From Cryobacterium sp. Y29 (lineage in GTDB: Bacteria; Actinomycetota; Actinomycetes; Actinomycetales; Microbacteriaceae): a DNA stretch of 64,000 nucleotides. The notes beneath the pieces are model-generated. The model saw nothing but the letters and a program-made list of their open reading frames with translations. It did no database searches and was not told the origin of the DNA. The translations under genes were made by a program, and so were the position numbers. Where the stretch lies: assembly GCF_002929825.1 (NCBI RefSeq), contig NZ_PJJN01000033.1, positions 62,001 to 126,000 on the forward strand, given 5' to 3'. The first letter of the stretch is position 1, and the number at the start of each line of letters is the position of its first letter. This document shows positions 39,626 to 50,795 of this stretch, one piece after another.

Positions 39626-40953
39626 AGGTCTTCGCCAAGCGGATGCTGCGCCGCTCCCGCGCCGCCGCTGCCCCTGATACTGAGCTGACGGCATCCGCTG
39701 AACTGACGCCCAGCATCGTTCCGGTCATTCGCCGCGCCGACCGGTTCTCGGTGCAGGACCTGATGGTCGAGGCGAGTTACGGCGTGGGCGCCCGCCCGAG
39801 CCGACTCGTGATGACGACCCTGGGCACTGTGCTCGGCATCGCCTCGCTCGTGGTGACGATCGGGTTCGCGCAGACCGCCGCCGGGCAGATTTCCAACCAG
39901 TTCGACGCCGTCTCGGCGACCCAGGTCATGATCGAGCCGGCCTCGACTCGCAATTCGAGCGGCGCCGAGCAGGCCACCGGGCGGCTGCCGTGGGATGCCC
40001 CGGAGCGGGTCAATCGCCTCGCCGGGGTAGAACGCGCGGGCCTCGTGGCCGAGATCGATGTCGAAGGCCAGCTCGTGACATCCGTTCCCGTCAACGACCC
40101 CTCGGCCGCGCAAACCCTGAGCCCCTCCGTCATCGCCACGTCGCCGGGCCTCCTCGCTGCAGTGCGCGGGCAGGTCGTCACCGGGCGCTACTTCGACGTC
40201 GGCCACGACGAGCGCGCCGACCGGGTCGTCGTGCTCGGCGCTCGAGCCGCCGAAACGCTCGGCATCAACCGGGTCGACTCGCAGCCGTCGATCTTCATCG
40301 GCGAGGTGCCGTACACGGTCATCGGCATCATTGACGGTGTTGAGCGCCGCGCTAATCTGCTCGACGCCGTCATTGTGCCGCTCGGCACCGCGCGCGCCGA
40401 CTTTGGACTCACCGCCCCGACCGAGTTGCACGTGCAGATCAATGTCGGCGCCGGCACGCTCGTGGCCCGGCAGGCACCGATCGCGCTCGACCCGAACGCA
40501 CCCGAGAACTTCACGGTGCAGGCGCCCGCCGCTGCTTCGTCGCTGCAAGACAATATCCAGGCCGACATCAACATCGTCTTTCTCACGCTCGGCATTCTCG
40601 CCCTGCTCGCCGGCGGTCTCGGAATCGCCAACGTCACCCTGCTCTCGGTGATGGAACGGGTCGGCGAGATCGGCCTGCGCCGGGCGCTCGGCGCGACCAA
40701 GCGCGACATCGCCCGGCAGTTCATCGTCGAGTCGGCCGTGATCGGCCTGCTCGGCGGCCTGATCGGCTCGGCGCTCGGGGTGCTCGCGGTCGTCGTCGTG
40801 TCGCTGCTGCAGGGCTGGACGCCCATACTCGACCCCTTCGTCGCCGTCGGCGCCGCCCTGCTCGGAACCGTCGTCGGGCTCGCCGCCGGCGCCTATCCCG
40901 CGGTGCGCGCCTCCAACATCGAGCCGATCACGGCCCTCCGCGGTGGCACCTAG
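39622..40953 (+). CDS. MacB-type ABC permease
   Basis: The 443-residue protein has one N-terminal membrane helix near 62-85, a large extracytoplasmic MacB-PCD domain (about 90-305) and three C-terminal helices (about 315-440). The coupling segment is visible as RVGEIGLRRALGATKRDIARQFIVES. It is the FtsX/MacB fold. With the adaptor, ATPase and lipoprotein it forms a four-part exporter, probably for peptides, lipids or antibiotics. Confidence 0.9.
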
Positions 40954-41024
40954 GAGCCGGTCACTGCAGTCCGCGTGCCGAAGACCGTACTGGCCTGTGA
41001 CCCGGGATCTAGAATCAATGGACC

Positions 41025-42500
41025 ATGCCGAAGACCACTCCTCCCGCCTCCGAGCATGCCGACAGGTCGAAGCGGCAAGCCTTCTGGGTCTGCGTCGGAG
41101 TTGCTTCGCTGACAATCCTCGACCTGTCCAAAATCAATGTTGGGTTACCCGCCATCGAGCAGTCGCTCGGCGGCGGTACTACCGAACTCCAGCTCATCGT
41201 CGCTGGTTACGCACTCGCTTTCGGGCTCGCGCTGGTACCGTCCGGTCGGCTGGGCGACATCCATTCCCGGCGACTCATGTTCATTGTCGGTCTCTGCGCT
41301 TTCACGGCCGCGAGTATCCTGTGCGCGCTCGCGCCCACGATCGAATTTTTGATAGCGGCGCGTATCGCGCAGGGAATTGCTGCGGGAATTCAGATGCCGC
41401 AGGTACTCGGACTAATCCAACAGCTGTTCCAAGGCGCGGAGCGAGGGCGCGCCTTCGGCTTGTTTGGAGCGGTCATCGGAATTTCGACGGCCTTCGGACC
41501 GACCCTCGGGGGCCTTCTGATCGCCGTCGACGGCCCCGATAACGGCTGGCGCCTGTCGTTTTGGATGAATGTGCCGCTGGGCCTGCTGGCACTCTTCTTC
41601 GCGATGCGAGTGCTTCCGAAACGCCAGAGCCATGAGCGAGAACGCACGGGGCTCGACCTCGTCGGCATCCTGTTGCTGGGAATTGCCACTCTCGGCCTCA
41701 TGCTTCCGTTCGTGCTCACGACCGGCGCCCCAACGGATGACCCCCGCCGCTGGTTCTGGCTGATCGTGTTCGGTCTTTCCAGCGCCGCGTTCTTCTGGTG
41801 GGAACGGCGCTACCAGCACAACGGCAAGTCACCCGTTGTAAATTTCGGGCTCTTTCGCACGGCGTCCTATCGCAACGGGATACTGATCAGTACGGCGTAT
41901 TTTGCGGCAATTCCGCCGTACTTCCTGCTGGTCACCCTTTTTTTGCAACAGGGCCTGGGGCTTGAGCCCGTCTTCGCCGGAATGGTGAGCATCTCGTTTG
42001 CCCTCACCTCCGCTGTGACGTCGTGGATCGGCGGTCGCCTGGTCTTCCGTTGGGGCCGCCAGCTCGTCGCTCTCGGCCTGGTCACCGTCATGATCGGCTT
42101 TGTGCTCGTTCTCTTGGCGGGATTATTCGCCTCGGTCGGCCTCGCACCGTGGCTGATCGCCGCTGCCATGACGATGACCGGCGCCGGCGGTGGCCTCGTC
42201 ATTTCACCGAACCAGACGCTCACCCTGAGCGAAGTTCCCATCACTCAGGGCGGCGTCGCCGGGTCGATGGCCCAGGTAGGCCAGCGGGTGGGAACGGCCA
42301 TCGGAGTCGCGGCGATAATCTCGACCTTCTACGCAACGTTGTACGCGGAGGCGAGCCAGCCTGACCGCGTGCAGGTGTTTCGTGACGGCTTCCTCAACGG
42401 AATCCTGGTCGCGCTGGTACTCGTCGCCGTTGCCCTGGTGTTCGCCCTGGTCGACCTGTTCGAACACCGAACGAAGACGTCTGCCCTGCCGATCGCCTGA
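41025..42500 (+). CDS. DHA2-family MFS transporter (EmrB/QacA type)
   Basis: The 491-residue protein has about 14 membrane helices. Visible motifs are LTILDLSKINVGLPAIEQSL in helix 1 (motif D), GRLGDIHSRR (motif A) and the motif C region GPTLGGLLI. Members export cationic drugs, dyes or metabolites by proton antiport. It is a single gene with no regulator beside it. Confidence 0.88.
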   Translation: MPKTTPPASEHADRSKRQAFWVCVGVASLTILDLSKINVGLPAIEQSLGGGTTELQLIVAGYALAFGLALVPSGRLGDIHSRRLMFIVGLCAFTAASILCALAPTIEFLIAARIAQGIAAGIQMPQVLGLIQQLFQGAERGRAFGLFGAVIGISTAFGPTLGGLLIAVDGPDNGWRLSFWMNVPLGLLALFFAMRVLPKRQSHERERTGLDLVGILLLGIATLGLMLPFVLTTGAPTDDPRRWFWLIVFGLSSAAFFWWERRYQHNGKSPVVNFGLFRTASYRNGILISTAYFAAIPPYFLLVTLFLQQGLGLEPVFAGMVSISFALTSAVTSWIGGRLVFRWGRQLVALGLVTVMIGFVLVLLAGLFASVGLAPWLIAAAMTMTGAGGGLVISPNQTLTLSEVPITQGGVAGSMAQVGQRVGTAIGVAAIISTFYATLYAEASQPDRVQVFRDGFLNGILVALVLVAVALVFALVDLFEHRTKTSALPIA

Positions 42501-42643
42501 ACGCGACATTTCTTCGTCGATGAACGAAAATCTCCGCCTCGGTTTACGGCGAATCGGGGCGCAATCTGCCATGCTGGCCGTGACCCGAGGTGCGGCAGTG
42601 GATCTCGTCCGTCTGCCGGGCGCCGGAGACAAGGGAGTGCAGC

Positions 42644-43141
42644 ATGATCCAGTACGTGATTGTTGGGGTGGTGCCAGGGCAGCCGGATACCGTCGTAGAG
42701 CAGGCGGCCGCGTTCGCGGCGCGTTTCAACGCACAACTGGTGTGCGCATCCGTGGACACCGGCCAGTACCAGGTCTATGACCTGGGCTACGGCACGATGA
42801 CGAGTCTGCCACTCACAGGGGACTCGCCCGAACGTGCGGAGGAGACATTCGACCCGGAACTCACGGCGCGCCTGGCTGTACTCCTCGACGGACGCGGTCT
42901 CACCTGGAGCACCCGGGCCTTGGCCGGCAATCCGGCCCGAGCCCTCGGCGACCTGGCCGACACGCTCAACGCGGCGATGATCGTGGTCGGCACCAGGGAG
43001 GCGACGTTGCGGGCCAGCCTGCAGGAGTTCATCAACGGTTCGGTGGCAGCACAACTCGCGCACCGTCAGCATCGCCCGGTGGTGGTGATTCCGCTCGCCC
43101 CGATTCCGTCTGATCAGGCCCTGCCCTGGGACCCCGCCTGA
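42644..43141 (+). CDS. Single-domain universal stress protein
   Basis: The 165-residue protein has the Usp fold, beginning MIQYVIVGVVPGQPDTV and with the ATP motif G-T-REATLRASLQEFINGS near 118-136, followed by RPVVVIP. ATG 42644 is preceded by AAGGGAG. Compared with the paired-domain Usps of the 28-32 kb cluster it has one domain and no DevR-box-like site upstream. Confidence 0.8.
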   Translation: MIQYVIVGVVPGQPDTVVEQAAAFAARFNAQLVCASVDTGQYQVYDLGYGTMTSLPLTGDSPERAEETFDPELTARLAVLLDGRGLTWSTRALAGNPARALGDLADTLNAAMIVVGTREATLRASLQEFINGSVAAQLAHRQHRPVVVIPLAPIPSDQALPWDPA

Positions 43142-43228
43142 TCGCGGCAAGGTCAAAGTCCCGCACGCCGATCGTGATCACCCCCGGCCCCTGAGCCGGC
43201 CCACCGCATCCGCTTTGACCGAACAGAG

Positions 43229-43984
43229 CTACGGTGTCCACCACGGCCGCTCGCCGACACCGACACCGTGCTTGGTCATCAACACCTGGTGCAGCTGGAT
43301 CCCGTTGCTTTCGAACCCGAGCCGGGAGCCCGCCATGTACAGCCCCCACACCTTCGCGGTGGGAAGCCCGACCTCCGCGACCGCTCCGTCCCAATGCTTG
43401 ACGAGGTTGGCGCACCAGTCGCGCAGCGTCAGCGCGTAGTGCTGGCGCAGGTTCTCCTCGTGCAGTACCTCGAGTCCCGCATCCTGCGCTTCGCTGATGA
43501 TCCGGCCTGAGCCGATGAGTTCCCCGTCGGGGAAGACATAGCGATCGATGAACCCGCGGGGCGCCGGTTCGCTTCGGTTCTCTGGCCGGGTGATGCAGTA
43601 ATTGAGCAGGAGACCGCCGGGGCGCAGCCTGGATTGCAGAAAGCCGAAGTACGACGAATAGTTGTGCACTCCGATGTGCTCGAGCAGCCCAATTGAAGAC
43701 ACCGCGTCAAAGCCGGCGTCACTCCGGTGGCCCGCACGCCGCGGCGTGCGGCGTAACGCACCATGCCGCCCCAGCCACACCCGACGTCGAGCAACCGGTC
43801 GCCCGGCAACAGCCGCAGCTTCTCGAACACGAGCCGATACTTGTTCTCCTGTGCCTCAGCCCGGGAGGCGTCGTCGCCTGAATAGCAGGCGCAGGTATAC
43901 GTCATCGACGGCCCGAGCACCCACTCGTAGAACCGGTTCGAGACGTCGTAGTGGTGGAGGATCGCCTCGGCGTCACGCGTTTTG
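43229..43984 (-). pseudogene. bfaB: Decayed 10-methyl fatty acid methyltransferase (BfaB/TmsB type)
   Basis: Two fragments in different frames carry a cyclopropane-synthase-type methyltransferase. The upstream one has HHYDVSNRFYEWVLGP and the SAM motif LLDVGCGWGGM. The downstream one has FDAVSSIGLLEHIGVHNYSS and LHEENLRQHYALTLRDWC. At about 43711-43722 the frame changes and roughly 40 residues normally found between them are missing. The first 150 residues of the protein are lost as well. The enzyme methylates oleoyl chains for tuberculostearic acid; this copy cannot be functional. Confidence 0.85.
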
Positions 43985-44465
43985 CTGTGCCATACGAGTT
44001 GGGGAAGGCGCGGAACAGGTCGGCGTTCTGGCCGGGCGACGCGGTGATTATCTCCCCGGCGCCGTTGAGGATGTCCAGCTCCAGCACCGACTCGTGCGGC
44101 AGACCGTTGCGAAACGACGTCGACTCGATGCCGAGGCCGGTCACCGCACCGCCGAGGGTGATGGTCTTCAGCTGCGGCACCACCAGCGGCGCCAACCCGT
44201 GGCGCAGCGTCGCGGCCACGAGGTCGTCGTAGGTGCACATGCCGGCCACATCGGCCGTCCGTGCCGCCACGTCAATTGCGATGACTCCGGTCAAGCCGGA
44301 CGGGTCGAGCCCCTTGGCGCTGTTCGTAGCCCGTGTGCGGAACAGATTCGAGGTGGACTTGGCCAGTCGAATCGGGGCCGTCGCCGGAACGGCCCGATAA
44401 CTCTCCCGTAAGCGCTGCATGCCAACGGCGTGAGCGCTCCGGGCGTCGAGCACAGCAACGGGCAC
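43985..44465 (-). pseudogene. bfaA: Truncated FAD oxidoreductase (BfaA/TmsA type)
   Basis: The first 160 residues of an FAD-binding oxidase remain: MPVAVLDARSAHAVGMQRL, then VVPQLKTITLGGAVTGLGIE with the FAD-binding loop, ending in LFRAFPNSYGT. Right after this the reading frame enters methyltransferase DNA in the wrong frame. A deletion of more than 1 kb has joined the two genes at about 43975-43990. The intact enzyme reduces the 10-methylene intermediate to the 10-methyl acid. Confidence 0.85.
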
Positions 44466-44572
44466 GCCTTCACGTTAGTCTCGGTCGGAGCGATCGCACC
44501 AGTGCCCGTTTTCACTCCATCGCTGGCCAATTGCGTGCGCCACAATTTGGTGCGTTCTGGCAGACTCATGCC

Positions 44573-45256
44573 ATGACCACGACGATCGGCACCCCGGGCG
44601 GCACGCCAGAGCGGCCGGCGATCTTCTTCGCTACGCCCGAGGAGTTCCGCAACTGGCTGGAGGCGAACCATGCCACCGCGGCGGAACTCTGGATGGGCCT
44701 GTACAAGAAGCACGTGCCCGACGGCGGGCTCACCTGGGAGCAGGCCGTTCCCGAAGCGTTGTGCTTCGGCTGGATCGATTCCATGGCCCAGCGCATCGAT
44801 GAAGATGCGCGACGCCAACGGTGGACTCCGCGTAAGTCCTCGAGTATCTGGTCGAGCGTCAACATCGCGTTGGTCGAGAAGCTCACCGCAGAGGGGCGGA
44901 TGCGCGAGGCCGGCATCGCCGCGTTCGAGCGCCGGCGTGAAGACAGGTCGGGTGTGTACTCGCACGAGAATCCCCACCGGGAGTTGCCGCCCGAGGCAGC
45001 GGCGCAGCTGGCGGCGAACCCCGCTGCATCCGCCTTCTGGGAGGCCGCCACAGCGACGTACCGCCGCCAGGTCACCCACTGGGCGCTCACCGCCAAGCAG
45101 GAGGCCACCCGCGAACGACGGTTGGCCCAGCTCATCGACGACAGCGCGGCCGGTCGGCTGGTTCCCTTCCAACGCTATGGCGAAGTGCCGAAGTGGGCCG
45201 AGCGCGCCGCCGAGGCGGCGCGAACGGCGGCATCCGCTTCATCTCCCCCGGAGTGA
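44573..45256 (+). CDS. YdeI/OmpD-associated family protein
   Basis: The 227-residue protein has the family core: RNWLEANHATAAELWMGLYKK, EALCFGWIDSMAQRIDE, and RWTPRKSSSIWS. A helical part (LPPEAAAQL...ASAFWEAATATYRRQVTHW) and the lysine/arginine-rich KQEATRERRLAQLIDD end follow. Its function is not established; members are cytoplasmic and often lie beside stress or metal genes. ATG 44573 was taken from the conserved start; the frame upstream overlaps the bfaA remnant. Confidence 0.85.
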   Translation: MTTTIGTPGGTPERPAIFFATPEEFRNWLEANHATAAELWMGLYKKHVPDGGLTWEQAVPEALCFGWIDSMAQRIDEDARRQRWTPRKSSSIWSSVNIALVEKLTAEGRMREAGIAAFERRREDRSGVYSHENPHRELPPEAAAQLAANPAASAFWEAATATYRRQVTHWALTAKQEATRERRLAQLIDDSAAGRLVPFQRYGEVPKWAERAAEAARTAASASSPPE

Positions 45257-45267
45257 TGCGCGCGTGC

Positions 45268-46275
<1,008 letters not shown>

Positions 46276-46315
46276 TCAAAAATTTACAGCGCACTCACTC
46301 GAGCGCTCAATTTGC

Positions 46316-48469
46316 TTAGAGTGCGCAGGAAACGCAACCCTCAATTTCCGTGCCCTCGAGGGCCATCTGCCGCAGGCGGATGTAGTAGATCGTTTTGATG
46401 CCCTTTTTCCAAGCATAGATCTGGGCGCGGTTGATGTCGCGGGTGGTCGCGGTGTCCTTGAAGAACAGGGTCAGCGAGAGGCCCTGGTCTACGTGCTGGG
46501 TCGCCGCCGCGTACACGTCGATGATCTTCTCGTAGCCGATTTCGTAAGCATCCTGGTAGTACTCGGTATTGTCGTTCGTCATGAACGGCGCCGGGTAATA
46601 CACGCGGCCCAGCTTGCCTTCCTTGCGAATCTCGATCTTCGCCGCGATCGGGTGGATCGACGCGGTCGAGTTGTTGATGTATGAGATCGACCCGGTCGGC
46701 GGCACGGCCTGCAGGTTCTGGTTGTAGATGCCGTGCTTGACAACGGATGCCTTCAGCTCGGCCCAGTCGGCCTGCGTCGGAATCGACACCCCGGCCTGGG
46801 AGAAGAGTTCGGCGCCGCGAACGGTCGTCGGCTCCCACACCTGGTCGGTGTACTTGTCGAAGAACACCCCGGAGGCATAGGTGGAGTTTTCGAAACCCTC
46901 AAAAGCGCGGCCGCGCTCGATGGCAATGGCGTTGGACGCCCGCAGCGCATGGAACAACACCGTGTAGAAGTAGATGTTGGTGAAGTCGATGCTCTCGTCA
47001 CTGCCGTAGTAGACGCGCTCACGGGCGAGGTAGCCGTGCAGGTTCATCTGACCGAGGCCGATGGCGTGCGAGCGGTCGTTTCCGTCTTCAATCGACCGAA
47101 CCGAGCTGATGTGGCTCTGCTCCGATACCGCGTTGAGGCCGCGAATGGCAGCATCGACGGTGCGGCCGAGGTCGCCGGAATCCATGGCCAGGGCAATGTT
47201 CATCGACCCTAAGTTGCAGGAGATGTCCTTGCCGATCTCGTTGTACGAGAGGTCCTCGTTGTAGGTCGTCGGGGTGTTCACCTGCAAAATCTCGGAGCAC
47301 AGGTTCGACATATTGATGCGGCCCTCGATCGGGTTCGCCGCGTTCACCGTGTCTTCAAACATGATGTAGGGGTAGCCCGACTCGAACTGAATCTCGGCGA
47401 GGGTCTGGAAGAACTCGCGCGCCTTCATCTTCGACTTCTTGATGCGGGGGTTGTCGACCATCTCGTGGTACTTCTCGCTCACCGAGATATCGGCGAAGGG
47501 CACGCCGTAGACGCGTTCCACGTCGTAGGGCGAGAAGAGGTACATCCAGTCGTCGTTCTTGGCCAGCTCGAAGGTGATGTCGGGAATGACGACACCGAGC
47601 GAGAGGGTCTTGATGCGAATCTTCTCGTCGGCGTTCTCCCGCTTGGTGTCGAGAAAACGCATGATGTCGGGGTGGTGCGCGTGCAGGTAGACAGCGCCGG
47701 CGCCCTGGCGGGCACCGAGCTGGTTGGCGTAGCTGAAGGAGTCTTCGAGCAGCTTCATCACGGGAATGATGCCGCTGGACTGGTTCTCGATCTGCTTGAT
47801 CGGTGCGCCGGCTTCACGAATGTTGGAGAGCAACAGGGCTACGCCGCCGCCACGTTTGGAGAGCTGTAGCGAGGAGTTGATGCCACGCGAGATCGATTCC
47901 ATGTTGTCTTCGATTCGCAGCAAAAAGCACGAGACGAGTTCGCCGCGCTGGGCCTTGCCGGAGTTCAAAAAGGTCGGGGTTGCCGGCTGAAAGCGGCCGG
48001 CGATGATCTCTTCGACCAGGGCGACGGCGAGCTTCTCATCACCGGATGCGAGACCGAGTGCGGTCATGACTACCCGGTCTTCGAAACGCTCGAGGTACCG
48101 CTTGCCGTCGAAGGTCTTCAGCGTGTACGAGGTGTAGTACTTGAACGCGCCGAGGAAGCTCTGAAAGCGGAACTTCTTCGAATAGGCCAAATCGTTCAGG
48201 CTTGTGATGAACTCGAAGGAGTACTGGTCGAGCACGGCCTGCTCGTAGTATTCCTTCTCGACCAGGTAGTCGAGGCGCTCGCGCAGCGAGTGGAAGAACA
48301 CCGTGTTCTGGTTGACGTGCTGCAGGAAGAACTCGCGGGCGGCCTCGCGGTCCTTGTCGAACTGGATCTCCCCGTTCGGGCCGTACAGGTTGAGCATCGC
48401 GTTGAGCGAGTGATAGTCCATGACCGACGGTGCGTCCATGGGCGTGACTTTCACGGCTGTTGTTTCCAA
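46316..48469 (-). CDS. nrdE: Class Ib ribonucleotide reductase, alpha subunit
   Basis: The 717-residue catalytic subunit includes NrdE landmarks: [21 protein letters not shown] with an active-site Cys, [11 protein letters not shown] with the conserved Asn and Cys, [19 protein letters not shown], and the redox tail EGCVSCAL that is reduced by NrdH. It converts NDPs to dNDPs. It overlaps nrdI by 19 bp and precedes nrdF by 73 bp, so subunits are made from one mRNA. Confidence 0.96.
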   Translation of the reverse strand: METTAVKVTPMDAPSVMDYHSLNAMLNLYGPNGEIQFDKDREAAREFFLQHVNQNTVFFHSLRERLDYLVEKEYYEQAVLDQYSFEFITSLNDLAYSKKFRFQSFLGAFKYYTSYTLKTFDGKRYLERFEDRVVMTALGLASGDEKLAVALVEEIIAGRFQPATPTFLNSGKAQRGELVSCFLLRIEDNMESISRGINSSLQLSKRGGGVALLLSNIREAGAPIKQIENQSSGIIPVMKLLEDSFSYANQLGARQGAGAVYLHAHHPDIMRFLDTKRENADEKIRIKTLSLGVVIPDITFELAKNDDWMYLFSPYDVERVYGVPFADISVSEKYHEMVDNPRIKKSKMKAREFFQTLAEIQFESGYPYIMFEDTVNAANPIEGRINMSNLCSEILQVNTPTTYNEDLSYNEIGKDISCNLGSMNIALAMDSGDLGRTVDAAIRGLNAVSEQSHISSVRSIEDGNDRSHAIGLGQMNLHGYLARERVYYGSDESIDFTNIYFYTVLFHALRASNAIAIERGRAFEGFENSTYASGVFFDKYTDQVWEPTTVRGAELFSQAGVSIPTQADWAELKASVVKHGIYNQNLQAVPPTGSISYINNSTASIHPIAAKIEIRKEGKLGRVYYPAPFMTNDNTEYYQDAYEIGYEKIIDVYAAATQHVDQGLSLTLFFKDTATTRDINRAQIYAWKKGIKTIYYIRLRQMALEGTEIEGCVSCAL

Positions 48470-48855
48470 AATTCTTCCAATCCGTCGTGAACGATGCGCA
48501 CATCATCCGGTGTTCCAAATACTTCAAAGCGATAGAGGTACGGCACCTTGCACTTGGCGGCGATGATGTCGCCGGCCAGGCAATAGGCGGTACCGAAATT
48601 CATATTGCCGGCGCCGATGACGCCGCGAATCAACGACCGATTAGTCTTGTTGTTCAAAAACTTGATGACCTGCTTGGGCACCGCCCCGCCCGCACTGCCG
48701 CCACCATAGGTGGGCACACAGAGCACGTACGGCTCCGTGGCTATGAGCGGCTCTTCACGCGTATGCAGAGGTATGCGCGCTGCCTTCCGACCGAGTTTCT
48801 CGACGAACCGGCGAGTGTTACCCGAGGTGCTCGAGAAATACACAATGTCAGTCAT
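48451..48855 (-). CDS. nrdI: NrdI flavodoxin-like protein
   Basis: The 134-residue protein begins [22 protein letters not shown], the FMN phosphate loop, and has [19 protein letters not shown] and [13 protein letters not shown]. NrdI supplies the oxidant (superoxide or peroxide) for Mn loading of NrdF. ATG 48855 was chosen from the conserved start. Confidence 0.95.
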   Translation of the reverse strand: MTDIVYFSSTSGNTRRFVEKLGRKAARIPLHTREEPLIATEPYVLCVPTYGGGSAGGAVPKQVIKFLNNKTNRSLIRGVIGAGNMNFGTAYCLAGDIIAAKCKVPYLYRFEVFGTPDDVRIVHDGLEEFWKQQP

Positions 48856-48917
48856 CTGCTGTGGCGATTCTGATCGGCAAGACTTTCGGGTGAGTGGGGC
48901 GTGCTGGCTGGTGTGAA

Positions 48918-49151
48918 CTACGCGAGGCGAGCAGCGAGTGCGTTGATCTTGTCGGGGCGAAAGCCCGACCAGTGCTCTTCGTCGGTGATCACGACGGGAG
49001 CCTGCAGGTAACCCAAAGCCTTGACGGCCTCCAGAGCGTTTTCGTCGACCGAAAGGTCGAGCACCTCGTACTCGATGCCCTTGTTGTCGAGGGCACGGTA
49101 CGTGGCCGTGCACTGTACGCAGGAGGGCTTCGTGTAAACGGTGATTGCCAT
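48918..49151 (-). CDS. nrdH: NrdH glutaredoxin-like redoxin
   Basis: The 77-residue protein has the redox pair Cys11 and Cys14 in YTKPSCVQC and the SGFRPDKI motif that distinguishes NrdH. It passes electrons from thioredoxin reductase to NrdE. First gene of the operon; the ribosome site AAGAAAGGCC stands before ATG 49151. Confidence 0.95.
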   Translation of the reverse strand: MAITVYTKPSCVQCTATYRALDNKGIEYEVLDLSVDENALEAVKALGYLQAPVVITDEEHWSGFRPDKINALAARLA

Positions 49152-49315
49152 GGTTATGGCCTTTCTTCTTGGCTGGTGAAGTCTAAATCTGTTCGACATA
49201 CTTCGCAAGTATGTTCGATGAAACTCCTTGATCACCGGCAAGAAACCCGACAGGGAACGTCGTGCAAAGTGAGCAAGTGTACTGTCTGGCCGTAGCGCCT
49301 GACTAGAGTCTCAAT

Positions 49316-49359
49316 ACTACATCTAGTGATGGCTGCACTCAATAGCCACTACATGCAGT
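49316..49359. promoter_or_regulatory. Tandem NrdR boxes before nrdHIEF
   Basis: ACTACATCTAGT (49316-49327) and ACTACATGCAGT (49348-49359) are two similar dyads spaced exactly 32 bp apart, the usual distance for paired NrdR boxes. They lie about 165-210 bp before nrdH and would mediate dATP/ATP-dependent repression. Confidence 0.75.
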
Positions 49360-49375
49360 AATTACAATTGTGTAG

Positions 49376-49460
49376 TTATCCACCGACATTCCACATGTTA
49401 CGCACAGCTCCCCGGCTCGAAACCGCCCGAATTCCGCGGAATCCGACGTAGTTATCCACA
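49376..49460. promoter_or_regulatory. DnaA boxes upstream of nrd
   Basis: TTATCCACC at 49376-49384 has one difference from the DnaA box, and TTATCCACA at 49452-49460 is an exact match. They lie close to the NrdR boxes. DnaA control of ribonucleotide reductase is known in E. coli (nrdAB); here it is inferred. The rest of 49152-49553 shows no gene. Confidence 0.55.
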
Positions 49461-49553
49461 AGCACCATTTACGACCCAATTTTGCCTCTGGAATGGCATC
49501 CGGCGTGTCGGCCCCTGCCGGCTACGCGCGTGCGGGCGCGCCAGCACAGACGA

Positions 49554-49590
49554 AACGGGCCGGCCCCACGACTGTGGAGACCGGCCCGTT
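49554..49590 (-). terminator. Terminator of the ChvE-GguAB operon
   Basis: AACGGGCCGG pairs perfectly with CCGGCCCGTT around a loop that has its own CCAC/GTGG stem. On the minus strand a TTT tract follows. It lies 22 bp after the chvE stop. Confidence 0.8.
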
Positions 49591-49611
49591 GGGTCAGCGG
49601 ATGCTGCGTGC

Positions 49612-50703
49612 TTACTTGGTCAGCGGCGACAGCTTCGGGTCATTGGCGTACGCCTCGGCCGCGTTGTCCTTTGTCACGATGACCGGCGGCAGCAAGAACG
49701 CTGGAACGATCTTGTTGCCGTTGTCGTAGGTGTCGTCGTTCGTCTCGGGAGTGCCGCCGGTCTGCAGCATCTTGACCATGTCAATGGCCTGCTTCACGAG
49801 AACGCGGGTGTCCTTGTTGATGGTGGAATACTGCTCGCCGGCCATGATCGACTTGACCGACTCCACTTCGGAGTCCTGACCGGTGACCACCGGGATGGAC
49901 TTGCCAGCCGCCTTCACCGAAGTGATGATGGCGCGGGCCAGGGTGTCGTTGGGCGAGAGCACGCCGTCGACTTCCTGGCTGCCGTAGGTGCTGGTCAGCA
50001 GCGAGTCCATGCGGCTCTGGGCGTTCTCCGGCTTCCAGTCGGCCGTTGCGGTCTGCTTGATGTCGGTCTGACCGGAGGCAACAACGAGCGTTCCGTCGTC
50101 GATCTTCGGCTGCAGCACGCTCATGGCCCCATTGAAGAACACCGGCGCATTGGCATCAGCGGAGTTGCCGGAGAACAATTCAATGTTGTACGGACCCTCG
50201 GGCTTTTTCGCCGCGAGACCGTCGAGCAGGGCCTGCCCCTGCAACTCGCCCACCTTGAAGTTGTCATAGGCCACGTAGTAATCGACGTCATCGGTATTCA
50301 GAATGAGACGGTCGTAGGCGATGACGATGGCACCGGCGTCATGGGCGTCCTTGACCTGCGTGCCGAGCTGGCCGCCGTCCTGGGCACCGACGATGATGAC
50401 CTTGGCTCCGTTGGTGACCATGGCCGACATCTGATCCTGCTGGTCCTTCACCGTTGTAGACGCTCCGGCGTACTGTACGTCACCCTTGAACCCTGCCTCT
50501 TTGAGACCGTCCTCGAACAGCCCCCCAGCGAGAACCCAGTTCTCGCTGGTCTTCGAAGGAAGGGCTACGCCGATAACGGAGTCAGCCGGGAACCCGACCG
50601 CGGCACTGCCGCCACCAGCCGTCTCAGGCGCTCGGCTCGAGCAGCCGGAGAGCGCCATGAGCGCTACTGCGGCCATCGCTGTGACCGTGAGAATTTTTCG
50701 CAT
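49612..50703 (-). CDS. Monosaccharide ABC transporter, substrate-binding lipoprotein (ChvE-like)
   Basis: The 363-residue lipoprotein has a signal with lipobox LSGC (Cys about 20) and a periplasmic-binding-protein type 1 fold: VIGVALPSKTSENWVLAGGLFEDGL, GTQVKDAHDAGAIVIAYDRLI, DGVLSPNDTLARAIITSVKAAG. The form is that of ChvE/MmsC-type multiple sugar receptors (xylose, arabinose, galactose, glucose). ATG 50703 was preferred to GTG 50712 because of the AGAAAG site. It is the last gene of the transporter operon. Confidence 0.88.
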   Translation of the reverse strand: MRKILTVTAMAAVALMALSGCSSRAPETAGGGSAAVGFPADSVIGVALPSKTSENWVLAGGLFEDGLKEAGFKGDVQYAGASTTVKDQQDQMSAMVTNGAKVIIVGAQDGGQLGTQVKDAHDAGAIVIAYDRLILNTDDVDYYVAYDNFKVGELQGQALLDGLAAKKPEGPYNIELFSGNSADANAPVFFNGAMSVLQPKIDDGTLVVASGQTDIKQTATADWKPENAQSRMDSLLTSTYGSQEVDGVLSPNDTLARAIITSVKAAGKSIPVVTGQDSEVESVKSIMAGEQYSTINKDTRVLVKQAIDMVKMLQTGGTPETNDDTYDNGNKIVPAFLLPPVIVTKDNAAEAYANDPKLSPLTK

Positions 50704-50795
50704 GTCAATCACTTTCTGTTCATTGATGTACAGGACTTGGCGGAAGGGAATAGGGGAAACCTCATGAGACCGGTGGCGTTATGGAACGTGTGCAC

